Of a DNA stretch of 64,000 nt, positions 1 through 7,131 are shown one piece after another. The DNA lies in contig JAOUOD010000006.1 of the NCBI GenBank assembly GCA_029880545.1, forward strand, positions 154,420 through 218,419, written 5' to 3'. The notes under the pieces were generated by a model. The model was not told the DNA's origin. It did no database searches and saw only the letters and a list, made by a program, of their open reading frames with translations. Position numbers and translations under genes: made by a program. This DNA comes from Gammaproteobacteria bacterium (GTDB taxonomy: Bacteria; Pseudomonadota; Gammaproteobacteria; Acidiferrobacterales; SZUA-150). How positions within the stretch are numbered: the first letter of the stretch is position 1; each line of letters starts with the position of its first letter.

Positions 1-68
1 GCGAGCGACTTACTACTCGAGACCAGTTAGCCACAAGCCCGCCAACAAGGCGGCGCGGGCTGTCAAGG

Positions 69-530
69 TTAACGGCCTCCAGGACAATCGGCCCGCCCCA
101 GCTCGCGGCGGGCCTTATCATTGGCACTCAAAATATGTACGACTCCCCCTTTTATCCCCGCATCCGTGAGCAGCGAGCACAAATAACCGGCAAACCCATC
201 GCGGCGCGTTGAATCATCAACAACACCGGCGAGCAGGGTCGGCCGAGTATCGTCTCCCCAGGTTGCGTCTATTATTTTCTTTTCCTGTTTTACAAGCAGC
301 AGCGCATGAGCGAGCGCTCTCGCGTCCGCCGGCGCCGAGGCTTGCGCCTTTGGTGCTGGTTTGTCGTCAAGCAATGAAGCAATAAGAAAAAAGAAAATAA
401 CACCAATAACGAGCAAGCCGGCCGCGAGCTCTTTCTTTTTTTTGCCCGGGCCGGCGGCGCCGCAAGCCGGACAGGTTTCGGCGAGCGCGTCGATGGCTCC
501 GCCGCAGGATTGACAATTCTTTAAAGGCAT
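69..530 (-). CDS. Zinc-ribbon, single-pass membrane protein (153 aa), island cargo
   Basis: I do not recognise a specific family. Starting at 530, where a purine-rich stretch precedes the ATG, the protein opens with a zinc ribbon made of two CxxC knuckles (C6/C9 and C20/C23). A lysine patch follows, then one hydrophobic segment at about residues 35-54, then an Ala/Pro linker and a soluble C-terminal domain of about 75 residues. An upstream in-frame start at 677 would overlap the divergent integrase and is unlikely. It lies back to back with the integrase, 61 bp away, so it probably belongs to the same integrated element. Its function is unknown; zinc ribbon plus membrane anchor is common among small phage- and island-borne proteins. 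Confidence 0.6.
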   Translation of the reverse strand: MPLKNCQSCGGAIDALAETCPACGAAGPGKKKKELAAGLLVIGVIFFFLIASLLDDKPAPKAQASAPADARALAHALLLVKQEKKIIDATWGDDTRPTLLAGVVDDSTRRDGFAGYLCSLLTDAGIKGGVVHILSANDKARRELGRADCPGGR

Positions 531-591
531 CGCCCTCGCTCCCTGTCTCGTGGTGTAATATATTTTAAAATTATGTAACAACGGGGTCGCA

Positions 592-1767
592 ATGGCAAAG
601 GGTGTAGAGATCCGCGGCGGATCGATCCGCGTATATTTTCGATTCAATGGCGAAAAGTGTCGCGAGCGCCTGAACATGGAGCCGACGCCGGCAAATGTTG
701 TTTACGCTGAGCGCATGGTCGAGCAAATCAAGCACGAGATAAAGGTCGGGGCGTTTGATTATGCAAAACACTTTCCCGGATCCTCTCGCCTGGCCGAGAA
801 CAGCCTCGGGCATTACCTGGATCTATTTCTCGAGATCAAGTCGAACAAGGTCGCGCCGAGCACATGGGACCTTTATCGCTCAATAATCGAAACCTGGTTA
901 AAACCGTCGTTCGGCGCGCGCCAGGCAAACAGCATAGACTCGATCGAGCTTGAGCGCTGGATTAGCCAGGATCTCGCGGACCTGTCGAGCAAATACATAA
1001 AAGAGGTCGTCGCGGTATTGCGCCAGGCTTTCGGCGTCTATAGAAAGCGAAATCCGGGCGCCCTGGATCCAACTGAGGGGATTGTCGTCCGGCTGCCCGA
1101 CGACGACGATCCGGATCCATTCACGCGCGCCGAGATTGAGAGGCTACTAAACACGCCGGCGGCCGGCGGCAGGATCCAGGAGTTAAACCTTGTCGAATTT
1201 ATGATCTGGTCGGGACCCCGAGTCTCGGAGGCGCTCGCGCTCGCCTGGGAAGACGTCGCCGACCTCGAGGCCGGCGTTATCCAGTTTCGGCGCGCGATCG
1301 TTCGCGGACAGTACAAGGCAACAAAAACAAAACGATCTAAGCGCCAGATTCAGTTATTGAAGCCGGCCCGCGACGCCCTGGTACGACAGCACAAACTCAC
1401 GGCCGGCCGGGCGCCGATACTCGCCCAGGTGCTCGACCGCGACAACCGGACAATAAAAACCGAGAGGATCCGGCCGGTTTTTCTCGATTCGCGAACCCTG
1501 GAGCCGCACTATTCGACGAAGGTTTTGCGCGAGTCGTTTTTCTCCAGGCAATGCGAGGCGGCCGAGGTGAGATATCGCGGGCCGGGCCAATGCCGGCATA
1601 CGTTCGCCTCGCAGCTGTTAACGACGGGCGCGCTCCCTATTGAGTGGATCGCTCAACAAATGGGGCATACGTCGACCGATATGTTGCGACGAAAATATGC
1701 GACATGGATTAACGAGGACGCTCCAGACGTTGCTGCCGTGGCGAACAAAATCCTCGGATTCGAATAA
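592..1767 (+). CDS. Tyrosine site-specific recombinase (phage/ICE-type integrase)
   Basis: This 391-aa protein would integrate and excise the element by strand exchange through a 3'-phosphotyrosine. An N-terminal arm-binding region (about 1-60) and a core-binding SAM-like domain (about 70-160) precede the catalytic domain. Visible active-site residues are R210 in SGPR, a basic beta-hairpin around K245, R335 in the QCRHTFAS box, H359 in QMGHTS and the nucleophile Y369 in RRKYATW. The first histidine of the usual HxxR box is Gly332 here. The gene reads toward the 3' end of tRNA-fMet, 90 bp away, the classic arrangement of an integrase beside its att site. Length is normal for the family and the gene looks intact. 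Confidence 0.93.
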   Translation: MAKGVEIRGGSIRVYFRFNGEKCRERLNMEPTPANVVYAERMVEQIKHEIKVGAFDYAKHFPGSSRLAENSLGHYLDLFLEIKSNKVAPSTWDLYRSIIETWLKPSFGARQANSIDSIELERWISQDLADLSSKYIKEVVAVLRQAFGVYRKRNPGALDPTEGIVVRLPDDDDPDPFTRAEIERLLNTPAAGGRIQELNLVEFMIWSGPRVSEALALAWEDVADLEAGVIQFRRAIVRGQYKATKTKRSKRQIQLLKPARDALVRQHKLTAGRAPILAQVLDRDNRTIKTERIRPVFLDSRTLEPHYSTKVLRESFFSRQCEAAEVRYRGPGQCRHTFASQLLTTGALPIEWIAQQMGHTSTDMLRRKYATWINEDAPDVAAVANKILGFE

Positions 1768-1857
1768 GTACGAGTATTTTTTTGCCTCGCGTGGTCCCAA
1801 ATCGGGCCCGAGGATCTTCTGGCCGCTCATAAACTTCTGATTTATAAGCTAAAAAAT

Positions 1858-1890
1858 TGGTAGCGGGGACAGGATTTGAACCTGTGACCT
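1858..1890. other. Probable att site in the 3' half of tRNA-fMet
   Basis: The integrase ends 90 bp from the 3' end of the initiator tRNA gene and points at it. Integrases of this type usually recombine in a tRNA 3' half and rebuild it. The element would lie to the left, beyond the window start. The second copy of the repeat is not in the window, so the exact att core cannot be delimited. Confidence 0.45.
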
Positions 1891-1934
1891 TCGGGTTATG
1901 AGCCCGACGAGCTGCCAGACTGCTCCACCCCGCA
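1858..1934 (-). tRNA. metY: Initiator tRNA-fMet (CAU)
   Basis: The 77-nt cloverleaf is read on the minus strand with CCA encoded at 1860-1858. The anticodon is CAU in a stem with the three consecutive G-C pairs (GGGCTCATAACCC) diagnostic of initiator tRNA. The first acceptor position is an unpaired U.U, matching the required 1-72 mismatch. The T-loop is GTTCAAATC. In related bacteria this gene leads the rimP-nusA-infB operon; here the neighbouring integrase suggests those genes lie beyond the inserted element to the left. Confidence 0.95.
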
Positions 1935-2041
1935 CTCGATGAGAGGCGCGAAGTCTAACGACATCGCCGTGCCTTTTCAAGGGTAAACCCGAATACAGTA
2001 AAAAAGAATCACCAAAACAATACTCGATGCCAATCACCGCT

Positions 2042-2776
2042 CTAAAACTTTGATGCAATTAAAACCTTGTCACGGTTCCGCGCCACGTACTCGGTACAAT
2101 AGGTATATGCCACCCAGCCCAGTATCTCGCTCAAGGCGCTGATCAACACCGCGCCGGTCAGCAGGCGCTCCGTCGGGATTGCCAGGCCAACCAGGTTGGG
2201 TGTCAGGATCAGCAGCGCGGGATACGGTAATTGTTGCAGGCGCTGCTGCTGTACCTTGAGCGCTGACAACAAGGTCTGGGTCAGACCAAAATGTCCGGTC
2301 ACAAAGGCAATGGGCAACCAGTAGACCAGCACCACCCCCATAACTGCCATGGACAGCCCCCAAAACCACGGGTAGTCCTTGAGGATGGACTGCAACTCGG
2401 CTCCTAGCGGCGCGACCACCAGAAACAGAATAAAACCGAAAAGCAGAAATGCCTTCAGCCCCATTACCATGAACCGGTTAAACACGCGCGCACCATTCAA
2501 CATCACATCGCGAACTGATATGGCATCGCGGCTTGTCGCCAGTGACTGAAACATACCACTGGTAAAATAAAGAAACAGGAAAAAAGATGCAGCGCCAAAC
2601 AACGGGCGCAATCCAGATGAACCGTCGTTGGCTGCAGAAGCAAGCAGCACCAATGTGACAGCCTGCATCGCAACCACCAACCACATCCCCGGACTTAGCA
2701 GCGCCCTGACTGCCGCACGAATACGATACGTATTTTCATTCTCTGGTGTGTGCTGATAATTATCGGTCTCAGTCAT
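2042..2776 (-). CDS. Six-span integral membrane protein of unknown function (244 aa)
   Basis: A polar N-terminus of about 30 residues is followed by roughly six hydrophobic spans, including one near residues 30-50 and a pair near 60-115, with short loops and no enzymatic motif that I can see. The overall look resembles uncharacterised proteobacterial inner-membrane proteins of the BPSS1780 type, but I cannot confirm the family by eye. The start overlaps the stop of the upstream phosphodiesterase gene by 4 bp, so the two are translationally coupled and very likely co-transcribed with cysZ and the cupin gene further upstream. Confidence 0.75.
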   Translation of the reverse strand: MTETDNYQHTPENENTYRIRAAVRALLSPGMWLVVAMQAVTLVLLASAANDGSSGLRPLFGAASFFLFLYFTSGMFQSLATSRDAISVRDVMLNGARVFNRFMVMGLKAFLLFGFILFLVVAPLGAELQSILKDYPWFWGLSMAVMGVVLVYWLPIAFVTGHFGLTQTLLSALKVQQQRLQQLPYPALLILTPNLVGLAIPTERLLTGAVLISALSEILGWVAYTYCTEYVARNRDKVLIASKF

Positions 2777-3297
2777 ACATCTAGCCGGAAAGTTTCCAGT
2801 CTCCAGTCGTTATTTTCAATCGTCAATATTATCCACGACGGTCCACCAAAAGTGCGTGCTTTTCCGGCGGCGCCCGGATTCACCACCCACGGCAGCGCAT
2901 CAGTGTCTACGGACTGTCGATGACTGTGACCGTAAACAATCATTCTTGCCGACGGGAACTGCTTGCGCAATACCTGGTGCCGCTCTGCCACTCGCCCCGC
3001 CTTGTCGCCATGCACCACGGCAATACTGCCACCCGGCAATTCAAGCCGGGCACGATTGCCCAGCGATTCCAGAACCAGATGCTCATCGGTATGCCATTTT
3101 CCGGGCACATCATTGTTTCCCTTGACTGCCACCAGGTCATTTTCGGGCAGTAGCGATCTCAACACCGCTGCCGAACCGATATCACCGGCGTGCACTGCAT
3201 ACTGGCACGACCGCACAGCCTCGACGACTTTCGGCCAGATGAACCCGTGTGTATCTGATAGAATCGCAACACGAACAATTGTTGACCGGATCGCCAC
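2773..3297 (-). CDS. Metallophosphoesterase, YfcE/MJ0936 family
   Basis: This 174-aa protein is a small calcineurin-like phosphodiesterase. The metal-binding signature runs in order: SDTHG near the N-terminus, HAGDIG, KGNND, VVHGDKAG and YGHSH. These supply the Asp, His and Asn ligands of a dinuclear metal site. Family members hydrolyse phosphodiesters such as bis-pNPP in vitro; the physiological substrate is generally unknown. The length is typical for the family. The gene sits 3 bp from cysZ and overlaps the next membrane-protein gene, forming a compact minus-strand operon. Confidence 0.85.
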   Translation of the reverse strand: MAIRSTIVRVAILSDTHGFIWPKVVEAVRSCQYAVHAGDIGSAAVLRSLLPENDLVAVKGNNDVPGKWHTDEHLVLESLGNRARLELPGGSIAVVHGDKAGRVAERHQVLRKQFPSARMIVYGHSHRQSVDTDALPWVVNPGAAGKARTFGGPSWIILTIENNDWRLETFRLDV

Positions 3298-3300
3298 CGC

Positions 3301-4041
3301 CTACCCGGAGTTGCGCGACCAGCTCTCGGCCCACATGGCTGATGCTCCGGCTACCGCGGCAGGAATCACGAAAAGATTAATCAATGGAATGATCGTGAAT
3401 AACAGGCAAGTCAGGCCAAATCCCAGGGCCATCATCCGGTTGGCACGCGCGCGCGCGCGAATCGACCTGAAATCGTGCTCGCAACTCTCCATGGGATAAG
3501 CCACGTATTCAAGAGTCAACATCCAGGCCGTGGCCAGCGGCCACAAAACAATACCAGCCAGGTTAACAGCCGGAACCAGGCTTATCAGCACAAGAATCAC
3601 ACCGATCAACAGAAAATAAGCCAGTTTTCTTGATTCCGAAACCAACGCAGCCGGAAATCCCCTGATGACACTTAACCAGTTGCGCCCGTCAGGCGGTACA
3701 GAACCGAGGCTGATCTGGACCTTGTCAGCCAGCAGTCCGTTAAACGGCGACGCGACAAGGTTGGCCACCAACGTAAACAGGAAATAAAAGGCCACGACCA
3801 CTATGGCGGCGAACATAATCCACAATACGGCGCGCAGAACTTCTATCCACCAGCCCTGCCCTTCCGGCAACAGCCATTGCATTAACTGCTCAAACTGGTT
3901 TGCCCCAACAATCGTCAACGCGACAAATATCACGACATTAATCAGTAGTGGTATCGCCGCATACCGACGCAATCCACGTTGCCGAATCAGTTCATAACCA
4001 CGCAGAAAAAATCGCGCTCCGGCAAAAAATCCCGTCATCAC
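3301..4041 (-). CDS. cysZ: CysZ-family sulfate permease
   Basis: CysZ is an inner-membrane sulfate transporter feeding cysteine biosynthesis. The 246-aa protein has the expected length and pattern: a FFLRGYELI-type amphipathic N-terminus, four main hydrophobic segments, and the VASPFNGLLADKV stretch characteristic of the family at about residues 90-105. An Arg/Ala-rich turn (IRARARAN) is encoded by a short alternating GC tract. ATGATG at the start leaves the exact first codon open by one residue. It lies between the cupin gene (3 bp) and the phosphoesterase gene (3 bp) in one operon. Confidence 0.85.
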   Translation of the reverse strand: MMTGFFAGARFFLRGYELIRQRGLRRYAAIPLLINVVIFVALTIVGANQFEQLMQWLLPEGQGWWIEVLRAVLWIMFAAIVVVAFYFLFTLVANLVASPFNGLLADKVQISLGSVPPDGRNWLSVIRGFPAALVSESRKLAYFLLIGVILVLISLVPAVNLAGIVLWPLATAWMLTLEYVAYPMESCEHDFRSIRARARANRMMALGFGLTCLLFTIIPLINLFVIPAAVAGASAMWAESWSRNSG

Positions 4042-4044
4042 GCA

Positions 4045-4317
4045 TTACCCAAACTGGTAGTGCTTGCGCACAGGCTCATGAATATCCCAGGTACAGGACA
4101 TACCTTTCGGAAAACTTACAAGGTCGCCCTTTCGGAAATACACCGCCTCGCCACCATCAGGTGTAACTGTGACCTCCCCCTCCAGAAGGTAACAGGTTTC
4201 ACTGGTATCGTAAGTCCAGGGGAAAACCGACTTCTCCTTTTCCCACACTGGCCAGTCATAGACACCCATCACCTCAAGCTTGGCCGGCGCCGGGTCATGC
4301 TCGACAAGTATTTTCAT
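4045..4317 (-). CDS. Small single-domain cupin (90 aa)
   Basis: The start at 4317 is chosen because AAGGAG lies 8 nt upstream; a longer frame begins at 4353 without such a site. The protein is a single beta-barrel of the cupin_3/EutQ-like type, with the glycine/acidic strand pattern ETCYLLEGEVTVTPDGGE and a second motif FRKGDLVSFPKGMSC. The classical His-rich metal motif is weak (one His late, HEPVRKHYQFG), so metal binding and catalysis are uncertain. It is the first gene of the cupin-cysZ-phosphoesterase-membrane protein operon. Confidence 0.8.
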   Translation of the reverse strand: MKILVEHDPAPAKLEVMGVYDWPVWEKEKSVFPWTYDTSETCYLLEGEVTVTPDGGEAVYFRKGDLVSFPKGMSCTWDIHEPVRKHYQFG

Positions 4318-4534
4318 GTACTGGACTCCTTGGTGTTTCATCGAGTATCCCATGATCGGTTTTTTTCACCAAGCGCTTGACACACCTCACAAGTCCGGCA
4401 ACACTCGGGCCATGAACTCATATTCCGCAATCGTCTGTATTTCACCTGTATGGCGCGTCAAGTACAAGCTGCGTCAGCCTGCCCGTTTGCGGTCAATAAT
4501 GAATTTCTAGCTGTAATTTACATTGGATTTTCCT

Positions 4535-4568
4535 AAAGACCGCATCCGGATCCGGGCGCGGTCTTTTT
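4535..4568 (+). terminator. Rho-independent terminator in the cupin/EamA divergent gap
   Basis: AAAGACCGC at 4535-4543 pairs with GCGGTCTTT at 4558-4566 around a GC-rich loop and is followed by a T run on the plus strand. The 292-bp gap 4318-4609 otherwise shows no convincing gene. No plus-strand gene precedes this terminator, so it may end a short RNA or act as a leader attenuator for the exporter gene downstream. Confidence 0.6.
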
Positions 4569-4609
4569 CGTTTTGGAGTTTGATTTTGTTGATACCGGAG
4601 GAATAACAG

Positions 4610-5497
4610 ATGTCGGTACCGGCTGCCTACATAGGCGTAATACTCGTCTGGGCGACTACGCCGCTCGCAATCAAATGGAGCGGCGAAGGAAGCGGATTCC
4701 TGTTCGGTGTAACCAGTCGAATGATTCTCGGTGCACTGCTGGCTCTTGCGCTTGTCGCGGTGCTGCGCCTTCCATTACCCTGGCATCGAAAGGCAGTCAA
4801 AACCTATGTGGCCATCGCCAGCATGCTGTACGGGTCAATGATGTGTACATACTGGGCGATTCAGTATTTGCCTTCGGGACTGATATCGGTCCTGTTCGGG
4901 ACAACACCACTGATTACTGCGGTGTTTGCGGCGCTGTTGCTGCGCGAGGACAGCCTGCGGCCGCAGCATCTTCTGGGCATTGGTCTGGCCTTGTCTGGTC
5001 TCTGGATTATCTACGCCTCCGACGTCATCAACAGCCGGCTTTCAGCACTGGGTGTCGGAGCAATATTGCTGGCCGTGTTGATCCACTCAGCCAGCAGTGT
5101 GCTCATCAAGCACATTGGTGCGGAACTGCCCGCCCTCAGCATAACCGCTGGCGGGCTGGTCATTACTGCCATGCTGTATGCCCTTACATGGCTCGGCTGG
5201 CATGGTACCTACATTCCCGATGTTCCGGAAAGGGCTGCCTGGGCAATCGGCTACCTCGGCCTGTTTGGATCGGTACTCGGCTTTGTCATGTTTTTCTATG
5301 CCCTCAAGCACGTGCCGGCAAATACCATGTCACTGATTACACTGGTCACGCCGGTTGCCGCCTTGCTGATCGGCAACCAGTTCAACAACGAACCAGTGTT
5401 GCCGGATACATGGGCCGGTACAGCATTGATCATGACCGGGTTAGTGTTTCATCAATGGCGCAACCGTCCGGCCACTCTCCCGGAAAGCCAGATATGA
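4610..5497 (+). CDS. EamA/DMT-family membrane exporter
   Basis: This 295-aa protein consists of two tandem EamA repeats with about ten membrane spans. The family exports amino acids, nucleotides or other metabolites; the substrate is not predictable here. The start is supported by GGAGG 7 nt upstream. The repeat signatures are visible as TTPLAIKWSGEGSGFLFG early and the conserved glycine/proline pattern TTPLITAVFAALLLRED midway. The second half repeats it as VTPVAALLIGNQFNNEPVLP. The gene stands alone, downstream of the 4535-4568 terminator. Confidence 0.88.
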   Translation: MSVPAAYIGVILVWATTPLAIKWSGEGSGFLFGVTSRMILGALLALALVAVLRLPLPWHRKAVKTYVAIASMLYGSMMCTYWAIQYLPSGLISVLFGTTPLITAVFAALLLREDSLRPQHLLGIGLALSGLWIIYASDVINSRLSALGVGAILLAVLIHSASSVLIKHIGAELPALSITAGGLVITAMLYALTWLGWHGTYIPDVPERAAWAIGYLGLFGSVLGFVMFFYALKHVPANTMSLITLVTPVAALLIGNQFNNEPVLPDTWAGTALIMTGLVFHQWRNRPATLPESQI

Positions 5498-5631
5498 CCG
5501 TCCGATCTCCGGCGCGATATACGGTACCACCGGTTACACCAACGGTGGCGCAGCCAGGTGGTTTTGCTACACTGGCATGACAAACAAAACTATAACGAAG
5601 GCCCGCGCCTTTGGACGAAGACGGAAAACCG

Positions 5632-5901
5632 ATGAAACACTTTATACAGATACTTTGCGCCGGCTTGTTATCATTTGCTTTCCCGGTATTGGCCACAGAT
5701 TCGGGCGTCGACACCAAGACAGGTAGCGAGTTAATTGCAGATGTCACAAACTCGACTTCGGTTCGCGTAGACATTGACTCAACCATTCCCGCATCTGCAA
5801 CACCGTCACGGAACACCGATACGGTTATGAAAACCGTCGCCGCCAACACCAGGCCAAGTGACCGCGAAATCCTGACCGTGCTCAAAATCAACGGAATTTA
5901 A
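5632..5901 (+). CDS. Small predicted secreted protein (89 aa), unknown
   Basis: Starting at 5632, the N-terminus is a good Sec signal peptide: MKH, a hydrophobic core of about 15 residues and a likely cleavage after PVLA. The mature part of about 65 residues is Ser/Thr-rich and polar with no cysteines and no motif that I recognise. A frame seven codons longer starts at 5611 with an acidic N-terminus that would spoil the signal peptide. The ribosome-binding site is weak (GGAAAA). It is a plausible real gene but rests only on the signal peptide and coding frame. Confidence 0.5.
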   Translation: MKHFIQILCAGLLSFAFPVLATDSGVDTKTGSELIADVTNSTSVRVDIDSTIPASATPSRNTDTVMKTVAANTRPSDREILTVLKINGI

Positions 5902-6053
5902 ACGCTCGCCTGGCGCCCGTCTCTCTCCCCGGCGCCCTCATTCCCGCACCCCGGGATCAGCTCGTCGCGCTACCATTTCAAATCAGTATTGCTGTTTAAA
6001 TGTATTTCGTCGAAATGCGTTGATATTTTGATGAAAAAATCGGGACTGGTTAC

Positions 6054-6082
6054 TTGAATTTTTTCCTCGCAGCCATTATCTT
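6054..6082 (+). promoter_or_regulatory. Sigma-70 promoter of the rhodanese gene
   Basis: TTGAAT (-35, 6054-6059) and TATCTT (-10, 6077-6082) are separated by 17 bp. Transcription would begin near 6089, inside the palindrome described next. Confidence 0.5.
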
Positions 6083-6086
6083 ACGC

Positions 6087-6106
6087 ATATTAGCATTTAC
6101 TAATAT
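6087..6106. promoter_or_regulatory. Perfect palindromic operator ATATTAG-N6-CTAATAT
   Basis: The 7-bp arms at 6087-6093 and 6100-6106 are exact inverted repeats overlapping the predicted transcription start, an ideal repressor position. AT-rich palindromes of this kind precede sulfide-responsive rhodanese genes controlled by ArsR-family sensors (BigR/YgaV/SqrR group). That regulator assignment is inference; no such regulator gene is in the window. Confidence 0.6.
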
Positions 6107-6123
6107 ACAACTGGGGAAACTAC

Positions 6124-6405
6124 ATGGATATTAATTGCTCACTGGCCAAACAAATGATTGCCGAAGGCGCACAATTGGTAGACGTGCGCTCAACTTCCGA
6201 ATACATGCAGGGCTGTCTGCCTGGCGCCCAAAGCATCCCGCTGGACGTAATCCAGGCTGCCGAGAAAATGCTGGAAAAAGACAAGCCTGTCATCCTGTAT
6301 TGCGTTTCCGGTGCTCGCAGTGGCATGGCAAAAATGGCTCTGCAGAATTTTGGTTTCGGTGAAGTTTACAACCTGGGCTCGTTCCGCAATTTCTTTGCCT
6401 GCTAA
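6124..6405 (+). CDS. Single-domain rhodanese (sulfurtransferase)
   Basis: This 93-aa protein is a stand-alone rhodanese domain that moves sulfane sulfur through a persulfide on the active-site cysteine. The domain opens with LVDVRSTSEYMQGCLPGAQSI, typical of the family. The catalytic loop is C60-V-S-G-A-R65, in the expected place near two thirds of the length. Two extra cysteines (C31 and the C-terminal residue) are unusual. It has no signal peptide and is therefore cytoplasmic. It is a monocistronic unit behind its own promoter and palindrome, which suggests induction by reactive sulfur. Confidence 0.9.
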   Translation: MDINCSLAKQMIAEGAQLVDVRSTSEYMQGCLPGAQSIPLDVIQAAEKMLEKDKPVILYCVSGARSGMAKMALQNFGFGEVYNLGSFRNFFAC

Positions 6406-6430
6406 TTTTTCTGCCCCACCCGAATCTAGT

Positions 6431-6468
6431 CCCAGCCCCTTTAGCTAATTACCCCAAAAGGGGTTGGG
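6431..6468. terminator. Stem-loop between convergent genes
   Basis: CCCAGCCCCTTT (6431-6442) pairs with AAAGGGGTTGGG (6457-6468) with one G.U pair, between the converging rhodanese and cNMP-binding genes. There is no strong T run, so it may act as a weak bidirectional terminator or an mRNA 3'-end stabiliser. Confidence 0.5.
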
Positions 6469-6981
6469 TCAGCTCAGGTAATTAATCAGCATGTCACTGG
6501 TTGTACGCAACCGGCGACTGAGCAACTCGGCGATATTGGCCAGCATCTTCGCGCCCAGGCCAGGTTGCTCTTCCGTCAACCGAATCAGGCTATCTCTGGT
6601 CAATACTGCCAATAACGTAGGTTTCGCCGCTACTGCGGTGGCCGAATGAGGCTGACCATCAATAATAGACATCTCTCCTATCGTTGTTCCCGGACACACG
6701 TCTGTAATCTTTCGGCTGACACCGAGACTGGTTTCCTTGACCACGTCCAGCCCGCCATCAAGAACAATGCACAGGTACCCCGCCCTGTGCCCTTCAACAA
6801 ACACCGCCGAACCGGTTTGCGCACGATAAGCTTCCAGGTACCCGGAAAGCACAGAGACATCGCTCGAATTAAACTTGCCAAAAATACTGGTGCCCGTGCC
6901 AAGCTGACATGCGAGCTTGTCCATAAAATGTGCATCTCTCGGGACTGCATCCAGTTCCCGATAGCGATCATTCCCCGTCAT
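6469..6981 (-). CDS. Cyclic nucleotide-binding domain protein without HTH (170 aa)
   Basis: The start at 6981 is set by AGGAGGGGG a few bases upstream. The protein is essentially one Crp-type beta-roll: FVEGHRAGYLCIVLDGGLDV, then the phosphate-binding cassette region GTTIGEMSIIDGQPHSATAVA. A short helical C-terminus carries no DNA-binding helix-turn-helix. The cassette keeps the Gly-Glu pair, but the Arg that usually contacts the phosphate is His in the QPHSATA stretch, so ligand specificity is uncertain. It probably acts as a small sensor or partner protein rather than a transcription factor. It lies downstream of nuoN on the same strand, about 150 bp away. Confidence 0.85.
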   Translation of the reverse strand: MTGNDRYRELDAVPRDAHFMDKLACQLGTGTSIFGKFNSSDVSVLSGYLEAYRAQTGSAVFVEGHRAGYLCIVLDGGLDVVKETSLGVSRKITDVCPGTTIGEMSIIDGQPHSATAVAAKPTLLAVLTRDSLIRLTEEQPGLGAKMLANIAELLSRRLRTTSDMLINYLS

Positions 6982-7131
6982 GGGCACCCCCTCCTGTGAG
7001 CATGGTCGCAATCAATCATAACATCATACAGTATAGCGGGATTTTATCGTACAACCACAACTGCCCGCCCTGGTATCGGGCCGGGTAGTTATGTTTATGA
7101 TACTGGCTGGGGTCTTGTGGCGCGAACCGAT

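Noticed and set aside
3440..3462. GC dinucleotide tract as a Z-DNA or phase-variable repeat
   Set aside because: It is only about 13 bp and encodes the Arg-Ala stretch of CysZ in a conserved position; no sign of a frame-switching role.
4573..5580. A 335-aa plus-strand frame overlapping the EamA gene
   Set aside because: It is a frame-shifted shadow: its sequence is Cys/His/Arg-rich with no domain, while the 4610-5497 frame encodes a clear ten-span exporter with a ribosome-binding site.
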